Positions 25,123 to 34,290 of a DNA stretch of 64,000 bases are shown here, one piece after another. Both the position numbers and the translations under genes were made by a program. The stretch's first letter is position 1. Every line of letters begins with the position of its first letter. The DNA lies in contig DAOSEM010000001.1 in the NCBI GenBank assembly GCA_035363115.1, positions 744,001 through 808,000 on the forward strand. Reading direction: 5' to 3'. The notes beneath the pieces are model-generated. The model searched no databases. It saw nothing but the letters and a program-made list of their open reading frames with translations, and was not told where the DNA came from. Source of the DNA: Syntrophales bacterium (GTDB lineage Bacteria; Desulfobacterota; Syntrophia; Syntrophales; PHBD01).

Positions 25123-25983
25123 TTATCTGGCGCCTGACACGAATCGCTCGAAATCTCCCGCCAGGGCGGCGGAGTGCATGTACAGGTTCGATTCGCAGGG
25201 GATGATCGTCGCCTTTGGAAGCGCGGAGGTCAGGCGCCGGATCTTCTCTTCGGCGTGCAGCTTGTCCGTCGATGCCAGGGTGATCGCCACGGGGATGGCG
25301 ACCGTTTCCAGGTCCTGCCAGATCGTGTAGCCGATGGCGGACTGGGCGGTCCGCTTCAGGCGGTGGGGATCGGCGGTCAGCAGGGTGTCACGGTAGCGCT
25401 GGAGCTGCTCCGGCTCCCGTGCCGCGTCGATCCGGAAGTTCTTCAGGTACCAGAGCACGACATGCTTGACGAGGTGGTAGGTACCGGCGGGAAGGAGCAG
25501 GAGCGCCTTGATGAGAAGGGGGGCCTTGAAGTCCGCGTTGGGGCCGATCATGAAGCCGGCCTTCGCCCGGAGCCGTCCTTGCTTGAGGGCCTCGATCAGG
25601 GCGGTCGCCCCGAGGGAGCTGCCGGCGACGATCTTCCCCGGGCCGTCGAGTCCGAGCCCCCTGCAGGCCTCCACAAGGTCCATCGCCATCCGCTCGACGC
25701 GGAAGTCCGCGGGAGAAAGGCTTTTCCGGCCGATCCGCGCCGACGTCTTTTCCCGCGACTCGATGTAGTACACCGGCCGGAGCGGGACCATCTCCCGGAG
25801 GAAGTCGATCCAGCCGTAGATCGCCGAGGCGAACCCCGGCACGAAAACCAACGGGTCCGCGGTGCGGTCACCCAGCGGCCGGAACTGCAGCACCCGCAGC
25901 GAAACGTCCGTTTCCACGGAAACCATCCGGACGGAGAACTCCGCCCCGGGGTGGCGGATCGGGTCGGTCATATCAGCGCTCAT
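25123..25983 (-). CDS. Alpha/beta hydrolase
   Basis: This 286-aa protein has the alpha/beta-hydrolase fold: VFVPGF near the oxyanion region, the nucleophile elbow AGSSLGATAL, and a late acidic segment before a C-terminal His in MHSAAL. Substrate unknown; such enzymes act on esters, lactones or thioesters. The ATG at 25983 follows GCAGGAG by 8 nt and is preferred over 26019. It lies 32 nt downstream of the transporter gene on the same strand, so the two are probably cotranscribed. The open frame continuing to 27039 is a shadow. Confidence 0.88.
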   Translation of the reverse strand: MSADMTDPIRHPGAEFSVRMVSVETDVSLRVLQFRPLGDRTADPLVFVPGFASAIYGWIDFLREMVPLRPVYYIESREKTSARIGRKSLSPADFRVERMAMDLVEACRGLGLDGPGKIVAGSSLGATALIEALKQGRLRAKAGFMIGPNADFKAPLLIKALLLLPAGTYHLVKHVVLWYLKNFRIDAAREPEQLQRYRDTLLTADPHRLKRTAQSAIGYTIWQDLETVAIPVAITLASTDKLHAEEKIRRLTSALPKATIIPCESNLYMHSAALAGDFERFVSGAR

Positions 25984-26015
25984 CGTCGACTCCTGCAAGA
26001 CCGTCACGGTCATCG

Positions 26016-26951
26016 TCATTCCGGGACAACGGCGATTGGAAGCCGCCGGCTGTCCCTTCCCTTCATCCAGGTCAGGATGGAAAGGGCGGCCAGGATCAGG
26101 AAGATCCCCGCCGTTTCGCTGGTGTCCATGCGCTCCCCGATCTCCAGAATCGACGCGGTCATGCCGATCACCGGGACGGACATCGTTCCCATTCCCGCCA
26201 CGCCGGCGGGGAGCTTGTTCATGATGTACGTCCAGAGCAGAAAAGCCAGAGCGCAGACAAGGACTGCATTGTAGGCGATTGCCATAACGAGATAGGGTGT
26301 CCATTTCACGGGCGGGGAGGGGACGACGACGGCGGCGATTACCAGGGGAACCGAGCCGTAGAGGAACTGCCAGGCCGTGGCGGAAACGAGATCGAAGTCC
26401 GGCATCCGCTGCATCCACTTGATGGTGATGGCGCCCAGCGCCCAGAAGATGCCCGCCAGGACGGCCAGAATCTCGCTCTCGAACGTGGCCTTCAGGGACC
26501 AGGGCTCCAGGAGCAGAACCAACCCGGCGAAGGCCAGCATGACGGGAATCCAGTCGCGGCCGCGGATCGTTTCGCCCAGGATCGGCCGGGCGAAGAGAAG
26601 GATCCAGAAGGGCATGGTGTAGACCAGGATGGACGTCTTTCCCGCCCCGCCGCTGGTAAGCGCCCAGATGATCAGTCCCGTTCCGGCGGCTGTCTGGAGC
26701 AGCCCCAGCAGGATCGTGAGGGGAATCTGTTTCGGCCGGAGGGACATGCCCCTGCCGGCCATGAGGGCGAGGAGTATCAGCCCACCCAGGAGCATCCGGA
26801 TGGCGTTGAAGTCGAAGGGTCCCATGAACTGCAGGGACTTCTTCATGACGACCCAGTTGTAGCCCCAGATGAGCGCCAGCAGGACCAGCGCTGCAATGGA
26901 GCGCCCGTTGCCTGAAAGCCGGTTGATCACGATGCCGAAGGACCCTTCCAC
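26016..26951 (-). CDS. EamA/DMT-family transporter
   Basis: This 311-aa integral membrane protein has ten hydrophobic segments in two repeated halves (EamA domains), as in drug/metabolite exporters of the RhaT/YdcZ type. WGYNWVVMK near the N-terminus is typical. GTG at 26951 is chosen because GCAGGAG lies 7 nt upstream and the first helix follows. The ATG readings further upstream add a charged, unrelated stretch. A weak minus-strand -10 (TATATT at 27010-27015) would give a 50-nt leader. Cargo unknown. Confidence 0.9.
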   Translation of the reverse strand: MEGSFGIVINRLSGNGRSIAALVLLALIWGYNWVVMKKSLQFMGPFDFNAIRMLLGGLILLALMAGRGMSLRPKQIPLTILLGLLQTAAGTGLIIWALTSGGAGKTSILVYTMPFWILLFARPILGETIRGRDWIPVMLAFAGLVLLLEPWSLKATFESEILAVLAGIFWALGAITIKWMQRMPDFDLVSATAWQFLYGSVPLVIAAVVVPSPPVKWTPYLVMAIAYNAVLVCALAFLLWTYIMNKLPAGVAGMGTMSVPVIGMTASILEIGERMDTSETAGIFLILAALSILTWMKGRDSRRLPIAVVPE

Positions 26952-27083
26952 ACGGTTTCGCTCCTGCCCCGTCCCGGTCCGTCCGGGACATGGGGAAATG
27001 CGCCGGGACAATATACGGAAGCGGGCCGGCTTTTCCCATTCATTTTTTGCCCCGGCGGGGTTTCCGGTGGTCGGTGAATTCCG

Positions 27084-27113
27084 TTGACAGCGGCGATTCG
27101 CCAACATTATGCT
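27084..27113 (+). promoter_or_regulatory. Sigma-70 promoter of the DUF2284 gene
   Basis: A consensus TTGACA (27084-27089) and TATGCT (27108-27113) are 18 nt apart, placing the start of transcription near 27120, 23 nt before the ATG at 27143. Confidence 0.55.
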
Positions 27114-27142
27114 GCCTTCCATCATCCAGGGGAGGGAATGGA

Positions 27143-27682
27143 ATGGACACATCCGATCTTCAGAAATACTGCGACAGGGCAATCCAGGCCGGCGGCACGC
27201 ACGCTGTCGTCACGACGCCGCAGACGGTCGTGACGGCGCCATGGGTGCGGTTCAAGTGCCTGTACGGCTGCCCCTACCGGCACCGGTACAGCTGCCCGCC
27301 CCATACCCCCACGCCGGAGGAGACGCGGGCGGTCCTCGACTCGTACAGCCGGGTCATCCTGTTTCACCTCGATGCCCCATATGTGAAGGAGCGAGGGAGG
27401 AAAACCATGGCCTACTTCGACGAACTGGTGAAGCTGGAGGGGGAGCTGTTCAAGGACGGCTACTACAAGGCCTTCGTCATGCTGGCCGGTCCGTGTGTGC
27501 TGTGCAAGGAATGCGGCGAGCCGGAAGGGGTTCCGTGCCGCCTGCCCGCAAAGACCAGGCCTTCCATGGAGTCCTGCGGGATCGACGTCTTCCAGACCGC
27601 CCGCAACAACGGTTTCCCCATCACCACGCTGAAGGAAAAGTCGGAGACACAGAATCTCTACTGCCTGATGCTGGTGGATTGA
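27143..27682 (+). CDS. DUF2284 cysteine-rich metal-binding protein
   Basis: This 179-aa protein matches the DUF2284 family of small predicted metal-binding proteins. It has clustered cysteines: FKCLYGCPYRHRYSCPPH near the N-terminus and GPCVLCKECG with a later Cys pair in the middle. These could hold an Fe-S cluster or zinc. There is no signal peptide. The start at 27143 has GGGAGGG upstream. It faces the oxidoreductase gene convergently and is divergent from the transporter. Function is not known for the family. Confidence 0.88.
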   Translation: MDTSDLQKYCDRAIQAGGTHAVVTTPQTVVTAPWVRFKCLYGCPYRHRYSCPPHTPTPEETRAVLDSYSRVILFHLDAPYVKERGRKTMAYFDELVKLEGELFKDGYYKAFVMLAGPCVLCKECGEPEGVPCRLPAKTRPSMESCGIDVFQTARNNGFPITTLKEKSETQNLYCLMLVD

Positions 27683-27704
27683 AAAAAGGCTGGCCGGATC
27701 CGGT

Positions 27705-27744
27705 AACAAAAGGGGGACAGACGCGTGTCTGTCCCCCTTTTGTT
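27705..27744. repeat. Perfect 18-bp hairpin (REP-like element or bidirectional terminator)
   Basis: Arms AACAAAAGGGGGACAGAC and GTCTGTCCCCCTTTTGTT flank a GCGT loop, with no mismatch. It sits between two convergent genes, so it may stop transcription from both sides. The GGGGGACAG...CTGTCCCCC core resembles REP elements mobilised by RAYT transposases, but no transposase gene is in the window. Confidence 0.75.
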
Positions 27745-27844
27745 GAAACTGCGGGCCGCCCGGTTCCTTCCGATCCTGTCGCAGGGAGTCGCCGGGAGAG
27801 GGCGGCCCGCATGCTGCTTCCGTCAAAGCCGCCCGGGAGGCCTC

Positions 27845-29464
27845 TTACCAGGTCTCTTTCGGGGCGGGTAAGGCCCGGTGGTAGAAGGGGAACACCTTCT
27901 CCTCGGTGTTGGAGTCCATCATCCGGTCGACGCACAGTGTCACGCTCAGCGCCGCCGCGTCGACGCCACAGCCCCACAGGCGCCTGCCGTACTGGTCGCC
28001 CGCGAAGAACAGGCCCTCGATCTCCGGGGACTTCACGTCGATCCGGTCCTGCCCGATGGGCTGGATCCAGGCGAAGGCGTGGTCGGTGCACATCCAGATC
28101 AGGTGGTCCATTTCTGACTCCCACTTGGCCCGGCCGAAGGTCTGTTTCCACCAGTTCTCGTTCCACTCGATCACCCGGGACACTTTCTTCGGTGTCCTCA
28201 TCTCCTCGTGGGTCATTGCGGTGGAGAAGATCCACCCGTGCTTGCCCTCCGGCGCCGAGCCGGTTTCCTTGGTGAGCGAGGGGTTGGCGTTGCTTCCCTG
28301 GGCGCAGGAAGCCAGGTTCCAAAGGACCATGTCGATGCAGCCGCTGTATCCCTCTTCCGCGCCGATCACGTCGGGCATGTAGATGAAGCTTCGCTCTTCG
28401 ATTCCGCGCTCCGCCCAGATGTCGGACTTCATGTTGCCGTACCCGGTGATCATGCCGGCACCCCAGTATTTCGTCTGGACCGTCTCTACGAGGTCCTGCG
28501 GGAAATACCGGGGGTGGATGACGTTCAGCATCTGCTTGGAGGGGACGGTGCAGATGACCCGGTCCGCCCAGGCCGTTTCGAAGCCGCCCGCGGTCTGGTA
28601 GGTGACGCCCTTCACGGCGCCCTTCTCGATGATGACCTCCGCAACGGGGGTGTTCCGGAGCACCTCTCCGCCGTTTTCCTTCAGGGCCTCTTCCATCAGG
28701 AGCGGGAAGGCCATGGTGCCGGGGTTGGCCACGGTCGCGCAGGAGCCGTCCACCAGGTTCATCCGGATGGGGCCGGCGGTGGCCATGTGGCCGAGGACGT
28801 CCGGCGCCGGCGTCAGGTTCAGGTCCGCCTGGCCCGTCTGGGAGGCCGCCAGGACCTTGATGTAGTCGTATGCCTCCTGGGGGACGTTCCGGGCGCGGAT
28901 CCACTGCTCGAAGGACATGTGGGCCGTCTGGGCGATGTCGGCGAAGGTCATCATCGCCATGTCCCGGAGGGCGATCATGGTTGCCCGGAAGCCTTCCTTG
29001 CTCATCCACCCGTAGGGCTCGCCCTTCGCCACCTGGTAGGCCTTGTTGCCCTTCTTGTAGTCCACGAAGGCGAATCCGACGTTGCAGGGCATGTCAACGG
29101 GCTTTTGGATATAGTCCATGAGCATGCGGATCTTGCCCTTGTTTCCCCAGAACAGCCCGTGCCCGGTGTCGATGGTGTAGCCGTCGAACTTCTTTTCCCT
29201 GAAGCAGGTTTCCAGGTCCGGGGTGCACTTCGGGATCCAGCATCCGACCATGCCCAGGGCGCGCTTGAAGCCGTTGGCATCCAGTTCCATGCCGTCGATG
29301 TACACCTTGTCTCCCTTGCCGACGAAGGAAGCCACGCGGCCGCCGATGAAGGGATTCTTCTCCAGGACCAAGACCTTCTGCTTGAAATCCCGGGAAAGAA
29401 TGGCCGCCGAACCCAGGCCGGCGATTCCGGCTCCGATTACGATGACATCATACTTTTTTGACAT
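27845..29464 (-). CDS. FAD-dependent oxidoreductase, phytoene desaturase/retinol saturase-like
   Basis: This 539-aa flavoprotein has the dinucleotide-binding motif VIGAGIAGLGSA at the N-terminus, an acidic strand end (LEKNPFIGGR), an amine-oxidase-type substrate domain and a C-terminal FAD motif GLFFAGDQYGRRLWGCG. The family covers carotenoid desaturases, retinol saturases and flavin amine oxidases; substrate cannot be assigned. AAGGAGG lies upstream of the ATG at 29464. It is a single gene, convergent with the DUF2284 gene. Confidence 0.88.
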   Translation of the reverse strand: MSKKYDVIVIGAGIAGLGSAAILSRDFKQKVLVLEKNPFIGGRVASFVGKGDKVYIDGMELDANGFKRALGMVGCWIPKCTPDLETCFREKKFDGYTIDTGHGLFWGNKGKIRMLMDYIQKPVDMPCNVGFAFVDYKKGNKAYQVAKGEPYGWMSKEGFRATMIALRDMAMMTFADIAQTAHMSFEQWIRARNVPQEAYDYIKVLAASQTGQADLNLTPAPDVLGHMATAGPIRMNLVDGSCATVANPGTMAFPLLMEEALKENGGEVLRNTPVAEVIIEKGAVKGVTYQTAGGFETAWADRVICTVPSKQMLNVIHPRYFPQDLVETVQTKYWGAGMITGYGNMKSDIWAERGIEERSFIYMPDVIGAEEGYSGCIDMVLWNLASCAQGSNANPSLTKETGSAPEGKHGWIFSTAMTHEEMRTPKKVSRVIEWNENWWKQTFGRAKWESEMDHLIWMCTDHAFAWIQPIGQDRIDVKSPEIEGLFFAGDQYGRRLWGCGVDAAALSVTLCVDRMMDSNTEEKVFPFYHRALPAPKETW

Positions 29465-29664
29465 GCCGTATCCTCCTTGTTTGATTTTCAGAGTCGAGCT
29501 TCCTGCATTGCCGGGTACAACCGTCCGATTTCAGGGTATCAAAGCCTCGTTTTCTCGGGGCGGCGTCCCGTGGTGCTCTTTCCGCATCTTCCAAAAGACC
29601 GCCATGGGCGGACGGGCACTGGCCGCCGTTCGTGAAAAGAGACGCAAAGAAAGTGCCACCCCGT

Positions 29665-29694
29665 TTATTGAATAATGTGTCGTTAATACAATAA
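29665..29694. promoter_or_regulatory. AT-rich imperfect palindrome, possible operator
   Basis: TTATTG at 29665-29670 and CAATAA at 29689-29694 bound an AT-rich 30-nt dyad with further matching bases inside. It lies 200 nt upstream of the minus-strand oxidoreductase and about 230 nt upstream of the CHAT promoter. The assignment is weak. Confidence 0.3.
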
Positions 29695-29702
29695 GTTGCC
29701 GG

Positions 29703-29738
29703 TGCCGCCCCCCTGGCGGGACCGAACAGGGGGCGGCA
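29703..29738. other. Stem-loop in the divergent intergenic region
   Basis: TGCCGCCCCC (29703-29712) pairs perfectly with GGGGGCGGCA (29729-29738) around 16 nt, followed on the plus strand by TGTTGTTTCTGTG. No plus-strand gene ends here, so a normal terminator role is unclear; it may insulate the CHAT promoter. Confidence 0.5.
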
Positions 29739-29896
29739 TGTTGTTTCTGTGAGTCCATATGTTGTGCAGTTGGGAATCCCCGTCGGGGAATGAATTTGCC
29801 GGCCGTCGTTCCGTTTTCCCCTTCCCCGCGAGGCCCGGGACGGGAGCAGGCGACTTCGGGGTGGATGCCGCCGCTTACGAGCGCGCAAAGTATCCT

Positions 29897-29926
29897 TTGA
29901 CAGGAATGCGCTTTCGGTTTTATACT
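29897..29926 (+). promoter_or_regulatory. Sigma-70 promoter of the CHAT gene
   Basis: A consensus TTGACA (29897-29902) and TATACT (29921-29926) are 18 nt apart. Transcription would start near 29933, leaving a leader of about 205 nt before the CHAT start codon. An open frame in the leader runs into the gene out of frame and is not convincing as coding sequence. Confidence 0.65.
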
Positions 29927-30137
29927 CGAACCATCGGGAATAACAGCCGAAATCGGAAACCTGAAAACGGCGGGCGGATCCGCACCGGAACCCACAGGAC
30001 GATTCCCATGAAGAAGCCTGACCCGTTCCTGTGCTTCTGGATCAATTCCGCCCGGACCGTGAAAGAGATCATCGGGCGCGATCAGGAGCCCGCCTTCTTA
30101 CCACAAGACTCATGCATTTGCAGGGAGCCCTCAGGAA

Positions 30138-32777
30138 ATGATCCGGATGATTTTCCTGTGCATGACCGTGCTGGTGTTAGGGGGGTGTGCGCTGCCCCTC
30201 CTTCCGATCCCCCTGGTCCCGTATGCACCGACTACCAAGGTCCTCCCCGAGCAGGAAGTACCATCCCTCGTACAGGCAACCATCTCATCCGGTACGCCCC
30301 GCAGCAGGCAAGTCCTTCTGGGAATGCGCAGCGGCAGCGCGAGAGGTCTTGCCCTGAGAAAAACCGAGGCGGAATTCCTCTCCAGTCTTCCTTCTGCAAA
30401 ACTGAAGATGGAGCTTTCCAGCATGTACATCCCGCCATACAGGTATGCCCCCCCCAAGGCGGGTACGAGGCACTATTTCAACTTTATGGTAACCCCGGAG
30501 TTCGAGCAGGGACTGCTCGCGTTCCTTTCCGGAAAGGGAGAAGCGGCCCTGGGATCCCTGGACAAGGTCCTGGCCGATGAAAGGGGGGACCCCGCCCTTC
30601 TGTGGCAGGCGTCTTACCTTCGCGTCCTGACCCTTCTTATGACGGGACGCCCGGATCTGGCCGAGAAAGAGACGGCACGCACCCAGCACCATGAGATTGC
30701 GGCCATGGGAAAGAACCACGGGTCGCGTGCCCTGCGTGCCGAAGTGCGCTATTGGGCAGGCGATCTGGACGGGGCATCGGAAGATGCGGTGCAGGTCATC
30801 CGGGCGCTCGGCGATTGGCGCTTTCCTTCGACGTACGCGATCCCCCCGATCGACCAGGTGGAGCTGGCACGTGTCACGGCGGCGCAGGTGCGGTCCGATA
30901 TTGTGCTCGGCCTCGCACTGATGGCCAAGGGTCGATACAGGGAGGCAATCCCCTGGCTGGAACTCGCCGACCAGACCATGAACAACGTGATGTTCGTCGG
31001 CCGGCATCCTTTATATGGGCTCTACTTCCAGCCCTGGGAGGAGGTGTTCTGGGCCCGCGGAATGAGCCTGGCCGCATTGGGCACGGCGTTGCTCGCAACC
31101 GACGTGACGTCTGAGCGGGCACAGACCATGTTTGCCCGGGCCGGGGAGTTCTTCGATGCCCTTGGTTCCCGCTCCGGCGGAGTTCTGATCGAAACATTCA
31201 AGACACATGCCTTGATTGCCGCCCGGAGACCCGACCTTGCGGAAACCCAGGCGGCCAAGGCCCTCCTGTTTGCAGAGAAAGGGGGGTTCTTGGACTATCA
31301 GTGGCGGCTGAGTGCGCTGCGGGGAGAGTCCCTTCTTGTCCTGGGCCGATGGGATGAAGCCGAGCAGGAGTTCCGGCGTTCACAGAATGTGATCGACCTT
31401 CTGGCCGGTACGCTGGTGTTTGACGGCGCCAAGGTCCAGTTCGGCGTCGGCAAGGAAGTGGTGACCACCGGCCTGGCGCGCATCAACCTGCGCAAGGGAG
31501 ACATGCCCCGTCTGTTCGAAGACATGGAGCGCGGACGCGCCAGGGCGTTTGTCACATTGCTGGCGAGCCGAATGGTCGCTGCGGGCCGTCAGGAAGCGAT
31601 CACCGGCAGCATTCGGGACCTCGACCGGGAAATTCTTGAGGAGCGAAGACGCAAGAACGCGATCTTTAGCCGCGATCCTGTCGATGCCCCGCGGGAGCGA
31701 CGCCTGCTTGAAAAGCGTGCAGCCCTGGTTCTCGACCTTCGACGTCGCGACCCGGACCTGGCGGATGTCCTGTCCGTATCGGCGGTAAGTCTGGACTCGG
31801 CCCAATCGATGCTGCCGCCGGATACCGCTCTTGTGTATGCATTGCCCTGCCGGGGTGATGACCCGTTGAGGCTGCTTGTCGTCACCCGCAGAGGAGTCAC
31901 GCTCAAAGAGCTGCCCGTGACGGCGGGGGAGCTCAAGAAACGGCTTGCGGGTTTCAACGCCGCCATCCCGGGCCGCAGCGCGGACGTGCAGCGGTCAAAG
32001 CTCAAGGATCTCTCGGATGCACTCGATCCGAACTCCTGGGGCTCCTTCCGCTCCGTCTACTTTGTGCCGAGCGGGGATTTCCATTTCATTCCCTGGGGAG
32101 CACTGGATCTTTCCTTTCCGGTGGCTGTGCTTCCCACCGGCGGATGGGTAGCCCGCGCATCGATCCCGCTGGCTGCGACACCCCGCGCCGTCGTGGTGGG
32201 AGATCCTGCTTTTGGCGGCATCCTGCCCCAGTTGCCGGGGGCGCGCGAAGAGGCGATCGAGGTGTCCCGCTGCTACGATGCCTCCCCACTGCTCGGCAGC
32301 GGGGCCACGGAGAAAGAGCTGCGCCACCGGGTCGGGAGGGGGGTGGACGTTCTGCACGTGGCATCCCATGCGCTCTACGACCCCTTTTATCCCCTTCAGT
32401 CCGCGCTTTTCCTCACCGACGGCAAGCGCGCTTCGCCGCTCACCGCCGAGAGATTGTTCGAACAGCCGCTGTCTGCCCGGATGGTGGTCCTTTCTGCCTG
32501 TGAGACCGGAATGGGGCAGGTCATCGAAGGAGACGAGATGCTGGGTCTGGCGCGCAGTTTCTATCTCGGTGGTGCATCCGCAATGCTGAGCACCCTCTGG
32601 CCCGTGGAAGACGAGGCCACCCGGAGTTTCATGGAGGTCTTCCACAGGAAGGCTCGAAGCGGAGACTTCGGTGCAGCGTGGATTGCCGCTCGCGACGCAT
32701 TGAAGGCCAAGGGCTTCCCGCCATCGTCCTATGGTGCTTTCGTGCTTGCCGGCTCCCTCGGCAGCGGCAGCCCATGA
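30138..32777 (+). CDS. CHAT-domain caspase-like lipoprotein with TPR region
   Basis: This 879-aa protein has a lipoprotein signal (lipobox LGGC, Cys17), a long alpha-helical TPR-like region (about 90-480), and a C-terminal CHAT domain (about 600-879). The caspase-type dyad is present: His744 in LHVASHALYD and Cys788 in LSACETGMG. CHAT proteins are caspase-fold cysteine proteases that are often activated through TPR scaffolds. The lipobox puts it in the envelope, not the cytoplasm. The ATG at 30138 has GGGAG 10 nt upstream; 30147 is an alternative. It faces the exoprotein operon at 34566-46255 across two genes, and such genes often co-occur. Confidence 0.9.
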   Translation: MIRMIFLCMTVLVLGGCALPLLPIPLVPYAPTTKVLPEQEVPSLVQATISSGTPRSRQVLLGMRSGSARGLALRKTEAEFLSSLPSAKLKMELSSMYIPPYRYAPPKAGTRHYFNFMVTPEFEQGLLAFLSGKGEAALGSLDKVLADERGDPALLWQASYLRVLTLLMTGRPDLAEKETARTQHHEIAAMGKNHGSRALRAEVRYWAGDLDGASEDAVQVIRALGDWRFPSTYAIPPIDQVELARVTAAQVRSDIVLGLALMAKGRYREAIPWLELADQTMNNVMFVGRHPLYGLYFQPWEEVFWARGMSLAALGTALLATDVTSERAQTMFARAGEFFDALGSRSGGVLIETFKTHALIAARRPDLAETQAAKALLFAEKGGFLDYQWRLSALRGESLLVLGRWDEAEQEFRRSQNVIDLLAGTLVFDGAKVQFGVGKEVVTTGLARINLRKGDMPRLFEDMERGRARAFVTLLASRMVAAGRQEAITGSIRDLDREILEERRRKNAIFSRDPVDAPRERRLLEKRAALVLDLRRRDPDLADVLSVSAVSLDSAQSMLPPDTALVYALPCRGDDPLRLLVVTRRGVTLKELPVTAGELKKRLAGFNAAIPGRSADVQRSKLKDLSDALDPNSWGSFRSVYFVPSGDFHFIPWGALDLSFPVAVLPTGGWVARASIPLAATPRAVVVGDPAFGGILPQLPGAREEAIEVSRCYDASPLLGSGATEKELRHRVGRGVDVLHVASHALYDPFYPLQSALFLTDGKRASPLTAERLFEQPLSARMVVLSACETGMGQVIEGDEMLGLARSFYLGGASAMLSTLWPVEDEATRSFMEVFHRKARSGDFGAAWIAARDALKAKGFPPSSYGAFVLAGSLGSGSP

Positions 32778-32923
32778 ATCCAACGCCGACCGCGAAAATC
32801 TGGATCAAGTGACCCGCCCCACGGAAACGGATCCCGTTTTGGGGAGAGAAGGTCCATCCCGCTGCGCGCGGATTCGCTTTTTGATGGGCATTGCCGGGGA
32901 GTTCCGTTGGAGAATCCGGTCGA

Positions 32924-33715
32924 TTATGGCTGATTCATAACGCTCGTGATCGTGTTTCTGGCCCGCTCCATGAGAAGGGTGAGGTTTGCCTCCGAGTAGG
33001 GGGTGATGGAAATGGGGGGATGGATGATCATCTGTGCCAGTCCCGGACGGACATCGAGGCTTTTCGTGGGCAGAATCGCCCTGGTTCCCTTGATCGTGAT
33101 GGGCAGAATGGGCAGGCCCAGGTCGAGCGCCATCTTGAAGGCGCCTTTCTTGAAGGTGCCCATCTCGCCGGTTCTGCTGCGGGTCCCTTCCGGGAAGAAC
33201 AGGACGGACGTTCCATCGACGACCTTCTCCTTGGCCCGGTTGATCGCCTCGATGGCGGTCGCAGGGTCGGAACGGTCGATGTAGATATGGCCGATGGCCT
33301 CGCAGGCGGCACCAAGGAATGGGACCTTCCGGAGCTCCTTTTTCATGACCCATTTGAAATCGATGCCGAGCCAGCCGTAGAGGAGAAAGATGTCGTAGAG
33401 GCTCTGATGGTTGCAGACGATGACATAGGACTGCTTCGCGTCGATGTTCCGCCTGCCGGAGACCTCCACGAACATGGGGGTCGCCCAGGCATTGAGCTTC
33501 GCCCACAGGACGGCGGGAAACCGGCTCGCGAGTTTCGGGTCTGCGAACAGGGCGACGAGATAAGCGGAAGTGCCCAGCACAACCGTGGTGATGGCAATAA
33601 ACGGTACCAGAAAAAGCCATTTGTAGAACCGGTACACAAACAGGCCGCCCTTCCTGAGGAATTCCGGTATCTGAATGAACTCGAAATGTTTGGGAATCTC
33701 GAATATCCCGGGCAT
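32924..33715 (-). CDS. PlsC-family 1-acyl-sn-glycerol-3-phosphate acyltransferase
   Basis: This 263-aa acyltransferase of phospholipid synthesis has an N-terminal membrane helix (YKWLFLVPFIAITTVVLG), the catalytic NHQSLYD (HX4D) and the phosphate-binding FPEGTRSRTG. It is closer to housekeeping PlsC than the homologue in the lipid operon. The ATG at 33715 is preferred; the upstream extension to 33826 runs into the regulator gene. It lies 59 nt downstream of the ribbon-helix-helix gene and may be cotranscribed with it. Confidence 0.9.
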   Translation of the reverse strand: MPGIFEIPKHFEFIQIPEFLRKGGLFVYRFYKWLFLVPFIAITTVVLGTSAYLVALFADPKLASRFPAVLWAKLNAWATPMFVEVSGRRNIDAKQSYVIVCNHQSLYDIFLLYGWLGIDFKWVMKKELRKVPFLGAACEAIGHIYIDRSDPATAIEAINRAKEKVVDGTSVLFFPEGTRSRTGEMGTFKKGAFKMALDLGLPILPITIKGTRAILPTKSLDVRPGLAQMIIHPPISITPYSEANLTLLMERARNTITSVMNQP

Positions 33716-33774
33716 AACTACCTCACTTTCTCTTCCGTTGATCCTGCCGGTCCTCCAGCGCCAGGCGGCTTGGA

Positions 33775-34263
33775 TCAAATCTTGTCTTTGATGAGATTCC
33801 AGAAATCGGCAACGCCCATCTTCCATCCGGAAATGAAGGAATCGATGTTGTTTCTCACCGCTTTTTCCGAGGATTCGAAGAAGTCGGACAGATTTTCCTT
33901 CTTGAAATATTCCGCAAAGTAGGAACCGAGCATCTTGTTCTGAAGGGGATCCCGGTCTTCTTCAGGGTTCCAGGCGAGGGCGTAGCAGAGTTCTTCGTAA
34001 TGGGCGATCCTGGCCCATCGGAGCCCCTCGCTCATTCCCCTGTCCATGATCCTTGCGACGGCCTCCTGCTTCTCTTTTCTCAGGCGCTTGACGATCTCGA
34101 CAAGATTCGCGTCTTCTGCGATCCTCCGCTGCAGCTCCTCCTTTCGCTGGATCGCATCGGTCACCACGTCCTGAAACATCTGCGAGAGGTTGAAGGAGGC
34201 GCGCCAGTTCTCGATCTTCTGGTAAAGTGATTCGGGCACGCTCAAGGTGATCTTTTTGGCCAT
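33775..34263 (-). CDS. Ribbon-helix-helix type regulator with long C-terminal domain
   Basis: This 162-aa protein begins MAKKITLSVPESLYQKIENW, the beta-strand plus helix of CopG/MetJ-like ribbon-helix-helix DNA-binding proteins. A charged helical stretch (about 45-85) and an unrecognised C-terminal domain follow. Such proteins usually repress their own promoter, and here four ACGTAT-type half-sites lie directly upstream of the gene. The start at 34263 follows GGGAGGG. It sits between the CHAT gene and the exoprotein operon, so it may control either one or only itself and the PlsC gene. Confidence 0.7.
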   Translation of the reverse strand: MAKKITLSVPESLYQKIENWRASFNLSQMFQDVVTDAIQRKEELQRRIAEDANLVEIVKRLRKEKQEAVARIMDRGMSEGLRWARIAHYEELCYALAWNPEEDRDPLQNKMLGSYFAEYFKKENLSDFFESSEKAVRNNIDSFISGWKMGVADFWNLIKDKI

Positions 34264-34290
34264 GACAGGAGTCCCTCCCTGGTGATGGGG

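Noticed and set aside
25123..27039. 638-codon open frame apparently fusing hydrolase and upstream sequence
   Set aside because: The first half is out of frame with the EamA transporter, which has clear membrane segments; the hydrolase has its own start with a good ribosome-binding site at 25983.
29759..30580. Open frame of 273 codons across the CHAT leader and gene start
   Set aside because: No ribosome-binding site at its start, no recognisable protein, and most of it overlaps the well-supported CHAT gene in another frame.
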